Numbered from the stretch's first letter, positions 1-9,225 are shown. The stretch: 64,000 nt of DNA from Thioalkalivibrio sp. ALJ16 (GCF_000377345.1 NZ_KB898039.1:186001-250000), one strand, 5' to 3'. Notes: generated by a model from the letters alone, not told the origin. A program made the numbers and translations.

Positions 1-431
1 TTTCTGGGCAGGATCTGGTGGGGCAGCGTATCGGGGTGCAGCTCTACGGCGCCGAACCCAACCGCCGCCTGCTCGAGTTCCTGGAGCAGGCGGGCGCCGA
101 GGTCTTCCCCGTCTGGCCCTACCGCTATGCCGACGCCGCCGAGACCGGGCGCGTGACCGGGCTGATCGAGGCCCTGATCGCGGGGGAGGTGGATGCGATC
201 GCCTTCACCAGCCAGGCCCAGGTGCGGCGACTGCTGGCGGTCGCCCGGGCCGATGATCGTCACGACATGTTGCGGGCAGCGCTGGAGCGAACCGTCGTCG
301 CCGCGATCGGCCCGGTGGTGGCCGACGAGTTGCGCGCCCACGGTATTTCCCCCGCAGTGGTCCCCGAGGCCCGCTACTTCATGAAGCCGCTGGTCTCGGC
401 GCTCACTCGGCATCTGCGGGCAGCTGCGTAG
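1..431 (+). CDS. Uroporphyrinogen-III synthase (HemD) family protein, C-terminal part
   Basis: The reading frame is open to the left edge (first whole codon at base 3), so the true start lies outside the window. The visible 142 residues match the second half of a HemD-type fold: PYRYADAAETGRV, then DAIAFTSQAQVRRLL, then AAIGPVVADELRAHGI, which is the usual order of the family's C-terminal domain. HemD enzymes cyclise hydroxymethylbilane to uroporphyrinogen III for haem, sirohaem and cobalamin. Without the first domain or the neighbours (hemC, hemX) I cannot tell the housekeeping HemD from a HemD-like paralogue. The next gene starts about 60 bases downstream on the same strand. Confidence 0.7.
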   Translation, partial: SGQDLVGQRIGVQLYGAEPNRRLLEFLEQAGAEVFPVWPYRYADAAETGRVTGLIEALIAGEVDAIAFTSQAQVRRLLAVARADDRHDMLRAALERTVVAAIGPVVADELRAHGISPAVVPEARYFMKPLVSALTRHLRAAA

Positions 432-489
432 GGAACTTGTGGCGCGGGCGAATGGCCCACGGATTGAATCCCCTGCGGTGATCCGGGCC

Positions 490-1431
490 ATGAAACCAAC
501 GTCCACACGGCATTCGCGCCGATCCTTCCTGCGGTGCATGGCCGGCGCCACCCTGGCGGCCGGGGCAGGCTGGCCGGTCGTCGCGGGCGCTTCCGAAGGC
601 CGTGAACCGCAGCGCAAGCCGATCCCGTCGTCCGGGGAACGCATCCCGGTGATCGGCATGGGGACCTGGATCACCTTCAACGTGCCGGAGGACCCGGATG
701 CGCTGGCGGTGCGCACGCGCATCCTCGACACCTTCATCCGTCGCGGCGGCGGGATGATCGACTCCTCGCCGATGTACGGCCGCGCCGAGGCGGTGGTCGG
801 GCACGGGCTGCGCGAGCTGGGGCACCCGGAGGGGCTGTTCGCGGCCACCAAGGTCTGGACGCGCAGCACCGCCACCGGGCGCGAGCAGCACAAGAAATCC
901 CGGGAACTGTGGGGCGTCGACACGCTCGACCTGCAGCAGGTGCACAACCTGCAGAACTGGGAGGCCCACCTGGAGACGCTGCGCGAGCGTCGCGCGGCGG
1001 GCGAGCTGCGCTATATCGGCGTGACCACCTCGCACGGGCGCCGCCACGACGAGCTGGAGCGCATCCTGCAGCGCGAGGACCTGGATTTCGTGCAGCTCAC
1101 CTACAACATCCTCGACCGCGAGGCGGAGCAGCGCCTGCTGCCGCTGGCGCGCGAACACGGGGTGGCGGTGATCGCGAACCGGCCGTTCCGGCGCAAGGCG
1201 CTGATCAACCAGTTCCAGGGGCATCCGCTGCCGGACTGGGCGGCCGAGATCGAATGCGCGAACTGGCCGCAGTTCCTGCTCAAGTTCATCGTCTCCCACC
1301 CGGACGTGACCTGCGCGATCCCCGCGACCTCCGTGGTCGCGCACATGGAGGAGAACATGGGCGCGCTGTACGGCCCGCTTCCGGATGCCGAGATGCGCAG
1401 CCGCATGGTCGCCTACGTGCAGGACCTGTAG
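490..1431 (+). CDS. Tat-exported aldo/keto reductase
   Basis: The 313-residue protein begins with a twin-arginine signal (SRRSFLR near residues 9-15, then an Ala/Gly-rich hydrophobic stretch ending in VVAGAS). I chose the ATG at 490 over an in-frame GTG at 439 because it puts the Tat motif close to the N terminus. The mature part is an aldo/keto reductase barrel: IPVIGMGTW, then the Asp and Tyr of the tetrad in MIDSSPMYGRAEAVVG, the Lys in AATKVW, and the His in LQQVHN. These enzymes reduce carbonyls with NAD(P)H. A Tat signal implies export already folded, perhaps with bound cofactor. The substrate is unknown. Confidence 0.82.
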   Translation: MKPTSTRHSRRSFLRCMAGATLAAGAGWPVVAGASEGREPQRKPIPSSGERIPVIGMGTWITFNVPEDPDALAVRTRILDTFIRRGGGMIDSSPMYGRAEAVVGHGLRELGHPEGLFAATKVWTRSTATGREQHKKSRELWGVDTLDLQQVHNLQNWEAHLETLRERRAAGELRYIGVTTSHGRRHDELERILQREDLDFVQLTYNILDREAEQRLLPLAREHGVAVIANRPFRRKALINQFQGHPLPDWAAEIECANWPQFLLKFIVSHPDVTCAIPATSVVAHMEENMGALYGPLPDAEMRSRMVAYVQDL

Positions 1432-1467
1432 GGTTGGCCCCTGAATCCGAGCGACCGGGGAGGCGGG

Positions 1468-2130
1468 ATGCTGCCGTTCGATAGCGCCACCTGGCTGGCG
1501 ATCCTGGGCCAGTACAACACCGCCATCTGGCCGCTGCACGCGGTCGGCGCCCTGCTCGCGCTGGTGGCCGTCGCGCTTGCGTTCACGGGCTGGCGCGGGG
1601 CGGCCCGCGTCACGGGCCTGATGCTGGGCGTGCTGTGGATCTGGACCGGAGTGGTCTTCTTCGGCGGTTCGCTGGCACCCTTCCACTTCGCCTCTGAATG
1701 GCTGGCCGGGGTCTTCGTCGCCCAGGGCCTGATGCTGCTGTTCGCGCTGACCCTGATGGGCCAGGCCCGCTTCGACTCGCCCGGCTGGCCCGGCGGGCTC
1801 GCGGGCAGCGGCGCGGCCTTGATGATCGTCTACGCGCTGGCCGGCTATCCATTGCTCGATCTCGCGCTGACCGGCACGCCCTGGACCCAGTTGCAGTACG
1901 TCGGCGTCGCGCCCGGACCGACCATGCTGCTGACGCTCGGACTCCTGCTGCTCGCCCGCCCGCGGCCCCCGCTGGTGCTGGCCATCATCCCGCTCCTGTG
2001 GGCACTGGTCACCGGATACATCGCCTGGGAGCTGGACCTCTGGCTGGAATATCCGCCGGCTGCGCTGGGTGTGACCGCCTTCGGGTTGCTGCTGGTGCGC
2101 TGGCTGCGTTCGGGTGATCGGGCTCGTTAA
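1468..2130 (+). CDS. DUF6064-like integral membrane protein
   Basis: The 220-residue protein is almost entirely hydrophobic, with about six predicted membrane segments (for example LHAVGALLALVAVALAFTG and LAIIPLLWALVTGYIAW). The opening LPFDSATWLAILGQYNTAIWP resembles the start of the DUF6064 family, whose function is unknown. An AGGCGGG-type ribosome site sits just before the ATG. It follows the aldo/keto reductase by 36 bases and is followed closely by the cupin gene, so the three may be co-transcribed. The family assignment is from recall and is moderate. Confidence 0.65.
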   Translation: MLPFDSATWLAILGQYNTAIWPLHAVGALLALVAVALAFTGWRGAARVTGLMLGVLWIWTGVVFFGGSLAPFHFASEWLAGVFVAQGLMLLFALTLMGQARFDSPGWPGGLAGSGAALMIVYALAGYPLLDLALTGTPWTQLQYVGVAPGPTMLLTLGLLLLARPRPPLVLAIIPLLWALVTGYIAWELDLWLEYPPAALGVTAFGLLLVRWLRSGDRAR

Positions 2131-2161
2131 GATGACCGCTGATCCCGACAAGGAGACCGTC

Positions 2162-2437
2162 ATGTCCATCGAAGTGATCCATCGGCCGGAGCAGGACCAT
2201 CTGGAACGCCTGGGGGTGTTCGACTGGCCGGTGTGGGAGAAGGAAGTCTCGACCTTCCCCTGGCACTACGACGAGCGCGAGGTCTGCTACATCCTGGAGG
2301 GCCAGGTGACGGTGACGCCGGATGACGGTGGCGAGCCCGTCACCGTGGGCGAGGGCGACCTGGTGACCTTTCCCGAGGGCATGGACTGCACCTGGGAGAT
2401 TCACCGCGATATCCGCAAGCACTACCGCTTCGGCTGA
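2162..2437 (+). CDS. Small cupin_3 (DUF861) domain protein
   Basis: The 91-residue single-domain protein has the cupin_3 pattern: WPVWEKEVSTFPWHYDERE, then CYILEGQVTVTP, then GDLVTFPEGMDCTWEI and HRDIRKHYRF. This is a small beta barrel often annotated as a sugar- or metal-binding cupin. I placed the start at the ATG at 2162, preceded by AAGGAGA, rather than at an upstream in-frame start at 2114 that would overlap the preceding membrane-protein gene. It converges on the GST gene with a gap of only six bases. Its substrate is unknown. Confidence 0.8.
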   Translation: MSIEVIHRPEQDHLERLGVFDWPVWEKEVSTFPWHYDEREVCYILEGQVTVTPDDGGEPVTVGEGDLVTFPEGMDCTWEIHRDIRKHYRFG

Positions 2438-2443
2438 GTTTCC

Positions 2444-3145
2444 TTACCGGGCGAGCCACTGGGTGTCGAGCGGGGTATTGAAGGTCTCCTCGACGCGGCG
2501 CAGGTAGTAGAGCATGTCGACCGGCAGGTTGATGCCGTCGTGCATCTGCAGGGGATAGAGGTCGGCGGCGATCACGCAGTCGGCGATCGACGGGTGGCCG
2601 AGGTAGTAGCGGCTGGCAGCCAGGTGTTTCGCCAGTTCCGGCAGCCGGCTGAGCCTGGCGAGCTGGTTGTAGCCGTCGTAGCGGTCGTTGGCGAGTTCTT
2701 CCAGCGACAGGCCGAAGCGGTGCTGCACCTGGGCCTTGTAGTCGGCCAGGGCCTCGGCGCTATCGCCGATGCCGTGGAAGCCCGGCGCCAGCGGCACGTA
2801 CAGTCGCTCCAGTACCAGGTCGACCTTTGCGCGCCAGTCGAGCAGGGCCTGCCAGGCGTCCTCGGGGATCACGCCGTCGGACAGCGGCTCGCCGCTCGGG
2901 AGCAGGCGGTCGATGTCGTGCAGCGCGGCGAGCGTGTCGGTGACCAGGGTGCCGTCTGCCAGCTGCAGGATCGGCGACTGGCGCGCCACGCCCAGCTCGA
3001 AGAAGGTCTCGTCGTCGAACCAGTCCAGCGTGCGGGTCTCCAGCGCGACACCCTTGTAGCCACAGGCCAGGCGCAGACGGTCGGCCTTCGCGTCGTGCGG
3101 GAAGTGGTAGAGCGTGGCCACGGGTCTATTTACCGCGCTGGGCAT
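2444..3145 (-). CDS. Glutathione S-transferase family protein
   Basis: The 233-residue protein has an N-terminal thioredoxin-fold domain (ATLYHFPHDAKADRLRLACGYKGV, then RQSPILQLADGTLVTDTLAALHDIDRLLP) and an all-helical C-terminal domain (SIADCVIAADLYPLQ), the layout of soluble GSTs. The SPILQLADGTLVTDTLA stretch corresponds to the glutathione-binding cis-proline region. I see no certain catalytic Ser/Cys/Tyr in the first strand. It overlaps the end of the upstream EVE-domain gene by 20 bases, so the two are translated from one transcript. Confidence 0.8.
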   Translation of the reverse strand: MPSAVNRPVATLYHFPHDAKADRLRLACGYKGVALETRTLDWFDDETFFELGVARQSPILQLADGTLVTDTLAALHDIDRLLPSGEPLSDGVIPEDAWQALLDWRAKVDLVLERLYVPLAPGFHGIGDSAEALADYKAQVQHRFGLSLEELANDRYDGYNQLARLSRLPELAKHLAASRYYLGHPSIADCVIAADLYPLQMHDGINLPVDMLYYLRRVEETFNTPLDTQWLAR

Positions 3146-3590
3146 GGCTCAGGATGAAGTCCCACTGGTCCTGGGTGATCGGCATCACCGACAGGCGGTT
3201 GCCGCGACGCACCAGCGGGCAGTCCTCGAGTTGCGGCTGCTGCTTCAGCCAGTCGAGGGTGATGATGTCGCCGAACTTCTCCTCGAAGGCGACGTCCACG
3301 CGCAGCCAGCGCGGGTTGTCCGGGTCGCTCTTCGGGTCGTAGTGCGGGTCTTCGGGGTCGAAGGCGCAGGAGTCCGGGTAGGCCTCCTTCTCGATGCGCA
3401 GGATGCCGACGATGCCCGGTGGCTTGGCGTTGGAGTGGTAGAAGAAGGCCAGATCCCCCTTCTTCATCTCGTCGCGCATCATGTTGCGAACCTGGTAGTT
3501 GCGGATGCCGTCCCAGGGCTCCACGCCGATGCGTTCCAGGTCGTCGATGCTGAACTCGTCGGGCTCGGACTTCATCAGCCAGTAGGCCAT
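3126..3590 (-). CDS. EVE domain protein (DUF55, YTH-like fold)
   Basis: The 154-residue protein opens with MAYWLMKSEPDEFSIDDL and WDGIRNYQVRNMMRDEMKKGD, the standard signature of EVE proteins, followed by AFFYHSNAKPPGIVGILRI. EVE domains share the PUA/YTH-like fold and are thought to bind modified nucleobases. In bacteria they are widespread stand-alone proteins of unclear role. The ATG at 3590 has AGGAG five bases upstream and fits the family start. The neighbouring fau gene lies 31 bases upstream on the same strand. Confidence 0.9.
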   Translation of the reverse strand: MAYWLMKSEPDEFSIDDLERIGVEPWDGIRNYQVRNMMRDEMKKGDLAFFYHSNAKPPGIVGILRIEKEAYPDSCAFDPEDPHYDPKSDPDNPRWLRVDVAFEEKFGDIITLDWLKQQPQLEDCPLVRRGNRLSVMPITQDQWDFILSHAQRGK

Positions 3591-3621
3591 GCGGGCTCCT
3601 CGTGCCAAGTGAGCGGTGTGG

Positions 3622-4263
3622 TCAGGTGTGCGTATTGTGCCGCGCGCGGTCCGGCAGCGCATGCCAGCCCTGTTCGGTGACGACACCATCCAGCGGGACA
3701 TCCCAGGGCTGGGTGGGAAGTGCCGGCACCCCCTGCAGCGCGTGGGCCACGCCGATCAGTTTCGGCCGCCGGGTGCCGAAGCGGCGCCGGGCGAAATAGC
3801 GGTCGTAGTAGCCCGCGCCCATGCCCATGCGGTTGCCGGCATGGTCGAAGGCGACCAGCGGCATCAGTACCACCTGCATCTCGCGGCGCCAGATGCGCGG
3901 GGCGTCGGGACAGGGCTCGGCGATGCCGAAGCCGTTGTGGCACAGCGGCGCGTCCGGCGCCCAGACGTGGAAGTGCATGCGGCCGGGGCGTTTGGCGTCC
4001 ATCACCGGCAGGGCGATGCGGGTCCCGCGTCGGGCCAGGGCCACGGTCAGCGGGGTCAGGTCCACCTCGCCGCGCAGGCCCCGGTAGGCGCCGACGCAGT
4101 GTGGCTGCCAGCGCTGGAACCAGCGCAGCAGGTGCGCGCTGATCGCGGCGGAATGCCGGTCGAGCTGGTCGTTCGACAGCGCGGCGCGCTCGCGGCGCAG
4201 GCGCAGGCGCAGGGCGCGCAGATCGTCGGGCGACAGCGAATCAGGTGCGTTTTGCGCTGGCAT
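3622..4263 (-). CDS. fau: 5-formyltetrahydrofolate cyclo-ligase
   Basis: This 213-residue protein (YgfA/Fau, EC 6.3.3.2) makes 5,10-methenyl-THF from 5-formyl-THF with ATP. Diagnostic are LRRERAALS near the N terminus, the basic GLRGEVDLTPL region, and GNRMGMGAGYYDRYFARR, the ATP/folate-binding loop. The start at 4263 is chosen because the family begins a few residues before LRLRLRRERA. Immediately upstream on the same strand lies the 6S RNA gene, the ssrS-fau arrangement known from E. coli and many other gammaproteobacteria, where both come from one transcript. Confidence 0.93.
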   Translation of the reverse strand: MPAQNAPDSLSPDDLRALRLRLRRERAALSNDQLDRHSAAISAHLLRWFQRWQPHCVGAYRGLRGEVDLTPLTVALARRGTRIALPVMDAKRPGRMHFHVWAPDAPLCHNGFGIAEPCPDAPRIWRREMQVVLMPLVAFDHAGNRMGMGAGYYDRYFARRRFGTRRPKLIGVAHALQGVPALPTQPWDVPLDGVVTEQGWHALPDRARHNTHT

Positions 4264-4287
4264 GGGGATTCGGGATCGAAAAGAAGT

Positions 4288-4480
4288 GGACGCGCCCCGC
4301 AGGCGCCGGCGTGACCTTTGACCTTGAACCTGAGGTTCAGGTGGGAGAAGTCTCCGAATCTTTAGGCTTTCCGCTCGAAGACGGACCTGCACAGCGAAAC
4401 GGAAGTACTCGGTCCCGTGGTGAAGAATTAAGGCTCAAGGGTACCACCGGGCCACAGTCGAACGCCGCAGCGACGCGTCC
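4288..4480 (-). ncRNA. ssrS: 6S RNA
   Basis: Read on the minus strand, this about 193-nt stretch closes on itself: GGACGCG at the 5' end (4474-4480) pairs with CGCGTCC at the 3' end (4288-4294). Between them are recognisable 6S segments: GGTACCCTTGAGCC on the 5' arm, GGTCCGTC, AAGCCTAAAGA, and CACCTGAACCTCAGG with GTTCAAGGTCAAAGGTCAC on the 3' arm, close to the E. coli CACCUUGAACC..GGUUCAAGG region. 6S RNA mimics an open promoter and holds sigma-70 RNA polymerase in stationary phase. Its position just upstream of fau is the classic one. The ends are inferred from the terminal stem and could be off by a few bases. Confidence 0.9.
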
Positions 4481-4486
4481 GGGTTC

Positions 4487-4492
4487 ATTATG
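4487..4492 (-). promoter_or_regulatory. ssrS: Candidate -10 element of the 6S RNA promoter
   Basis: On the minus strand CATAAT (complement of 4487-4492) ends six bases before the inferred 6S RNA 5' end at 4480, the expected distance for a sigma-70 -10 box. No good -35 is visible at 16-18 bases; the nearest is TTGCGC at 4513-4518, with a 20-base spacer. Confidence 0.5.
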
Positions 4493-4552
4493 GACCAAAC
4501 CCCCGGGGGCGCGCGCAACCCCCGTCGCAGTAGGGGGTAGACAGGCTGGCGG

Positions 4553-5008
4553 TCAGCACTGCTCCCAGGGCAGGCCGTGGTAGCGCCAGCCGCCGCGGGT
4601 GGAACGCTGGTGGTGCTCGTCCAGCGGGCCTTCGAAGCCTTCCTCCACCGAAAAGACATGTTCGATGCCGGCATCGACCAGCGCCTGCCCGGCGGCCAGG
4701 GTGCGCTTGCCGCTGCGGCAGATCAGGTACAGCGCGGGCGCATCCGCACCGTGGTCGGCGGCGCCCCCGAGCAGCAGCTTGCGTACCTGGGGGACGAACT
4801 GGGGGTTCTCGGTCCAGTCCGGCTCGTCGATCCACGGGATGTGGATCGCGCCGACCGGATGCCCGACGAACAGGAATTCCATGGTCGAGCGGATGTCGAT
4901 CAGCAGGTCGCGCGGACGCTGCTGCAGCCGCGCGTGCGCCTCCTGCGGGCTGACACGGTGCACGCCGGGAGCGGCGACGGTGGTCTGGTTGGCCAGTGGA
5001 TCTTCCAT
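4553..5008 (-). CDS. Rhodanese-like domain protein
   Basis: The 151-residue single-domain protein has the rhodanese signatures VSPQEAHARL, LLIDIRSTMEFLFVGHPVGAIHIPW and the active-site loop CRSGKRT with Cys97. The six-residue loop length suits sulfur rather than phosphate chemistry (sulfurtransferase). No signal peptide is seen, so it should be cytoplasmic. The start at 5008 follows GGAGACACT. The gene for a haem-binding GlcG/HbpS-like protein lies 47 bases upstream on the same strand, so the two may form an operon. Physiological sulfur donor and acceptor are unknown. Confidence 0.88.
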   Translation of the reverse strand: MEDPLANQTTVAAPGVHRVSPQEAHARLQQRPRDLLIDIRSTMEFLFVGHPVGAIHIPWIDEPDWTENPQFVPQVRKLLLGGAADHGADAPALYLICRSGKRTLAAGQALVDAGIEHVFSVEEGFEGPLDEHHQRSTRGGWRYHGLPWEQC

Positions 5009-5055
5009 AGTGTCTCCGTGGTGGCGCGGGCCGTCCTTGGCCACAAGCGCCCCGG

Positions 5056-5562
5056 TTACATCGCGAAGTCGAGGCGTTCCTGTACGCGGTCGATCCCGGC
5101 CTGGGCGCATTCCTCGTCGAGGTCGCCACCCGGGGCGCCGGATACTCCGACCGCACCCACCATGCTGCCGGCCGCCTCGATCGGCAGACCACCGGCCAGC
5201 ATGATGATGCCGTCCACGTGGTTCATCTCCATGCGGATGTCTTCGCGGTTGTCGCGGAAGTTGGCGGAGCTGGTGCCGGACATGGTCACGGCGCGGGCCT
5301 TGTCGCCGGCGATCTGGATGGTCTGCACCGCGGCCATGCGGTCACGCAGCACCACCTGGTTGTTGCCGGTTCGGTCCACGACCACCACCGCGGTCTGGTG
5401 GCCCATCTCGCGGCAGGCCTCGACGGCGCCCATGGCGATGTCGTTGGCCAGTTCCAGGGTCATGAAACGCTGGGTGTAGACATCCGCCTGGGCGCTGCTG
5501 GCCAGCCCCAGGCAGAGTGCGGCCGCAGTGCCCGTGACGAGGCGGGTCAGGGATTTGGTCAT
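5056..5562 (-). CDS. Exported GlcG/HbpS-like (DUF336) haem-binding family protein
   Basis: The 168-residue protein starts with a Sec signal peptide ([20 protein letters not shown], cleavage after SSAQA). The mature part matches the GlcG/HbpS family: [28 protein letters not shown], then [23 protein letters not shown], and the closing [34 protein letters not shown]. Members bind haem or cobalamin-like ligands in some bacteria, and the role here is unproven. A strong AAGGAGGACACC site precedes the ATG. It is divergent from aroC across 150 bases. Confidence 0.85.
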   Translation of the reverse strand: MTKSLTRLVTGTAAALCLGLASSAQADVYTQRFMTLELANDIAMGAVEACREMGHQTAVVVVDRTGNNQVVLRDRMAAVQTIQIAGDKARAVTMSGTSSANFRDNREDIRMEMNHVDGIIMLAGGLPIEAAGSMVGAVGVSGAPGGDLDEECAQAGIDRVQERLDFAM

Positions 5563-5677
5563 GGTGTCCTCCTTATTTTGGTTTTGGGTGCTGCATCCCG
5601 ATCATGGCAGACAGGAGACGGTGTTGCCGAGCGGGCCATTCCGTTACCGTTCGACCGGCTGCAGGGTGGGGGAACAG

Positions 5678-5706
5678 GCGACAGCCGGGCCGGCCGCGGC
5701 TACACT
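5678..5706 (+). promoter_or_regulatory. aroC: Candidate sigma-70 promoter for aroC, possibly leaderless
   Basis: GCGACA (5678-5683) and TACACT (5701-5706) are separated by 17 bases. Transcription would begin near 5712-5713, essentially at the aroC ATG at 5713. No Shine-Dalgarno sequence lies between the -10 and the ATG. Each hexamer matches consensus at four of six positions, so this is a prediction only. Confidence 0.45.
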
Positions 5707-5712
5707 ACGCGC

Positions 5713-6816
5713 ATGTCGGGAAACAGCTTTGGGCGACTGTTCGTCGTCAGTACCTTTGGTGAGAGTCACGGGCCGGCCCTGGGCGCGGTGGTGGACGGGT
5801 GTCCGCCCGGTCTGGAGCTGTGCGAGGCGGATCTGCAGTTCGATCTTGATCGCCGCCGGCCGGGGCAGTCGCGTCACACCACCCAGCGCCGCGAGCCGGA
5901 CCAGGTGCGCATCCTCTCGGGCGTTTTCGAGGGGCGCACCACCGGCACGCCGATCGGGCTGCTGATCGAGAACGTCGATCAGCGCTCCAAGGACTACAGC
6001 GAGATCATGGATCGCTTCCGTCCCGGGCATGCGGACTACACCTATCACCAGAAATACGGCGTGCGCGACTATCGCGGCGGCGGGCGCAGCTCCGCGCGCG
6101 AGACCGCGCTGCGGGTCGCGGCCGGCGGCATCGCGCGGCGCTATCTGGAACAGCGCTACGGCATCACCATCCGCGGCTGGCTGGCCCAGCTGGGCCCGAT
6201 CGCGCTGGAGGCGAAGCAGCCGGAGATCGCCAACGACAACCCGTTCTTCTCCCCGGACCCGGACAAGGTGCCGGAGCTGGAGGAATACATGGACGCCCTG
6301 CGCAAGTCGGGCGACTCCATCGGCGCGCGGGTCACCGTCGAGGCCATCGGCGTGCCGGCCGGCTGGGGCGAGCCGGTATTCGACCGCCTGGATGCCGAGC
6401 TGGCGCACGCGCTGATGAGTATCAACGCGGTGAAGGGCGTGGAGATCGGCGCGGGCTTCGAGTCCGTGACCCAGCGCGGCACCGAGCACCGCGACGAGAT
6501 CACCCCCGAGGGCTTCCTCTCCAACCACGCGGGCGGCGTGCTGGGCGGGATCAGCACCGGCCAGGCGGTGCGCGCCAGCATCGCGCTGAAGCCGACCTCC
6601 AGCATCCGCCTGCCCGGGCGCAGCATCAACACCGCGGGCGAGTCGGTCGAGGTGGTGACCAAGGGGCGGCACGACCCCTGCGTGGGCATCCGCGCCACCC
6701 CGATCGCCGAGGCGATGATGGCCCTGGTGCTGATGGATCACGCCCTGCGCCATCGCGGGCAGAATGCCGACGTGGCGGATACGGGCCTCGCACTGCGCGA
6801 TCATCCCGGCGAATGA
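5713..6816 (+). CDS. aroC: Chorismate synthase
   Basis: The 367-residue enzyme (EC 4.2.3.5) catalyses the last shikimate-pathway step, EPSP to chorismate, using reduced FMN. All three family signatures are visible: [18 protein letters not shown], then [17 protein letters not shown] with EGRTTGTPI, and [20 protein letters not shown], followed late by [20 protein letters not shown] and [17 protein letters not shown]. The ATG at 5713 gives the family's usual N terminus ([18 protein letters not shown]); the frame is open far upstream but without homologous sequence. No ribosome site is seen, in keeping with the predicted leaderless mRNA. An MFS transporter gene follows after 44 bases. Confidence 0.97.
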   Translation: MSGNSFGRLFVVSTFGESHGPALGAVVDGCPPGLELCEADLQFDLDRRRPGQSRHTTQRREPDQVRILSGVFEGRTTGTPIGLLIENVDQRSKDYSEIMDRFRPGHADYTYHQKYGVRDYRGGGRSSARETALRVAAGGIARRYLEQRYGITIRGWLAQLGPIALEAKQPEIANDNPFFSPDPDKVPELEEYMDALRKSGDSIGARVTVEAIGVPAGWGEPVFDRLDAELAHALMSINAVKGVEIGAGFESVTQRGTEHRDEITPEGFLSNHAGGVLGGISTGQAVRASIALKPTSSIRLPGRSINTAGESVEVVTKGRHDPCVGIRATPIAEAMMALVLMDHALRHRGQNADVADTGLALRDHPGE

Positions 6817-6860
6817 CGCGGCCGTTCGGCCGTAGTCTCCTGAACCGGTAGGGCCCTGCA

Positions 6861-8024
6861 ATGGCCGTGACGCAGAACGCGCGCCTGTCCGGGGTCTATT
6901 TCTTCTACTTCGCCAGCCTCGGCGCCTTCATGCCGTTCTGGGGGCCGTATCTCTCCGAGGAGGGGTTCAGCGGCGCCCAGATCGGCGAGCTGATGGCGAT
7001 CGTGCTGGCGACCAAGATCATCGCCCCGAACGTCTGGGGCTGGCTGGCGGATCGCGCCGGTGCGCACATGCCCATCGCGCGCTGGGGCGCGCTGGGCGGG
7101 GCCGTGGCGTTCACCGGGGTGCTGCTGTACACCGGCTACTGGTGGCTGGCGGTGGTGATGGCCGCCTACAGCTTCTTCTGGAATGCGATCCTGCCGCAGT
7201 TCGAGGCGACCACCATGCGCTCGCTGGGGCAGGATGCGCACCGCTATGCCCTGGTGCGGCTATGGGGTTCGGTGGGCTTTATCGTCGCGGTGGCGCTGCT
7301 GGGCTGGGCCTTCGACCACATCGACGTGGCCTGGCTGCCGTGGATCGTGCTGGCGATCCTGATCGCGGTGGTGGCGGCCGCGCAGTTCGTGCGCGAACCG
7401 GCGCGCAACCACGAGGAAGACAACAACGCCCCGCCGCTGTTGACCGTCCTGCGCCGTCCCGAGGTGATCGCGCTGTTCGTGGCCTGCTTTTTCATGCAGG
7501 CCAGCCATGGGCCCTACTACGCCTTCTTCACTCTGTACCTGGAACAGGCCGGGTTCTCGCGCGCGGTGGCCGGGCAGCTGTGGGCGCTGGGGGTCGCGGC
7601 CGAGGTGGTGCTGTTCCTGCTGATGCCGCGGCTGATCCTGCGCTTCGGGGCCTGGTTGCTGGTGTCGGCGGCGCTGGTGCTGACCACGCTGCGCTGGGGG
7701 CTGCTGGCGGCGGTGCCGGACTCGTTGCCGATGCTGCTGTTCATCCAGGTGCTGCATGCGGCCAGCTACGGGGTGTATCACGCGGCGGCGATCTCGCTGA
7801 TCCACTATTTCTTCCCGGGCCGGCTGCAGGGGCGCGGGCAGGCGCTGTACTCCTCGCTGGCCTTCGGGCTGGGCGGGGCGATGGGCTCGCTGGTGGCAGG
7901 CTATCTGTGGGACGGCATCAGCCCCGCCTCGGTGTACGTGTTCGCGGCATTCCTGGCCGCGGCCGGGGTGATCGCCTCGGTGTACGGCGAATGGCGTTTC
8001 CGCACCCCGGTGCGAACCCTGTAA
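6861..8024 (+). CDS. MFS transporter, HcaT/YcaD-like (MFS_1_like)
   Basis: The 387-residue protein has about twelve hydrophobic segments in two halves joined by a charged loop (REPARNHEEDNNAPPL, about residues 173-188). The start RLSGVYFFYFASLGAFMPFWGPYLSEEGFS and the motif WGWLADRAG after the second helix are typical of the MFS_1_like branch containing 3-phenylpropionate permease-like proteins. The substrate cannot be read from the sequence. It sits between aroC and dapB, as an apparently unrelated passenger. Confidence 0.85.
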   Translation: MAVTQNARLSGVYFFYFASLGAFMPFWGPYLSEEGFSGAQIGELMAIVLATKIIAPNVWGWLADRAGAHMPIARWGALGGAVAFTGVLLYTGYWWLAVVMAAYSFFWNAILPQFEATTMRSLGQDAHRYALVRLWGSVGFIVAVALLGWAFDHIDVAWLPWIVLAILIAVVAAAQFVREPARNHEEDNNAPPLLTVLRRPEVIALFVACFFMQASHGPYYAFFTLYLEQAGFSRAVAGQLWALGVAAEVVLFLLMPRLILRFGAWLLVSAALVLTTLRWGLLAAVPDSLPMLLFIQVLHAASYGVYHAAAISLIHYFFPGRLQGRGQALYSSLAFGLGGAMGSLVAGYLWDGISPASVYVFAAFLAAAGVIASVYGEWRFRTPVRTL

Positions 8025-8051
8025 CTGGCACGTTGCGGCAAAGCTTCGTAG

Positions 8052-8891
<840 letters not shown>

Positions 8892-8990
8892 CCGGCGGCG
8901 CCTCGTGGCGTTTTACGGGGTGCAGCATTCCTTGTTATTCGGGTTTCGGTCCGCATACTGCCAGGCGCTGACTCGCGAGCGCGCCGCGAG

Positions 8991-9086
8991 GCACGTAAAC
9001 ACCGGATGCCGAACCGGGACCAGCCACCAGCAGGCAGGCGGCGGGCCGAACGCACGTAGAGACCGGAGGCTGAACCAGGGCCAGCT
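8991..9086. repeat. Imperfect 35-bp direct repeat pair
   Basis: GCACGTAAACACCGGATGCC at 8991 recurs as GCACGTAGAGACCGGAGGCT at 9052, and the similarity continues through GAACCGGGACCAGCC versus GAACCAGGGCCAGCT. About 28 of 35 positions agree. The copies are 61 bases apart. Their role is unknown. Confidence 0.6.
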
Positions 9087-9157
9087 AAAATCGCCGGACA
9101 GCGAGCTCTCGCCAACCATGAATGAAGAGGCGGGTGACGTCGGAAAAGGAGCGTTCG

Positions 9158-9188
9158 TTGGACGTCGCGCGCGGCGCTCGCGTACACT
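9158..9188 (+). promoter_or_regulatory. carA: Candidate promoter for carAB
   Basis: TTGGAC (9158-9163) and TACACT (9183-9188) are separated by 19 bases, slightly longer than ideal. Transcription from here would give a leader of about 160 bases before the carA GTG, containing the alternative-hairpin element at 9226-9262. Confidence 0.35.
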
Positions 9189-9225
9189 TGAGGCCATATC
9201 CGTACCCGCTCTCGCCTGCATCGAA

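Noticed and set aside
4518-4538. Hairpin with GGGGGT stem upstream of 6S RNA as the rhodanese terminator
   Set aside because: The six-base stem has a nine-base loop and no T tract, and it overlaps the region where the 6S promoter must lie; support is too weak to list it.
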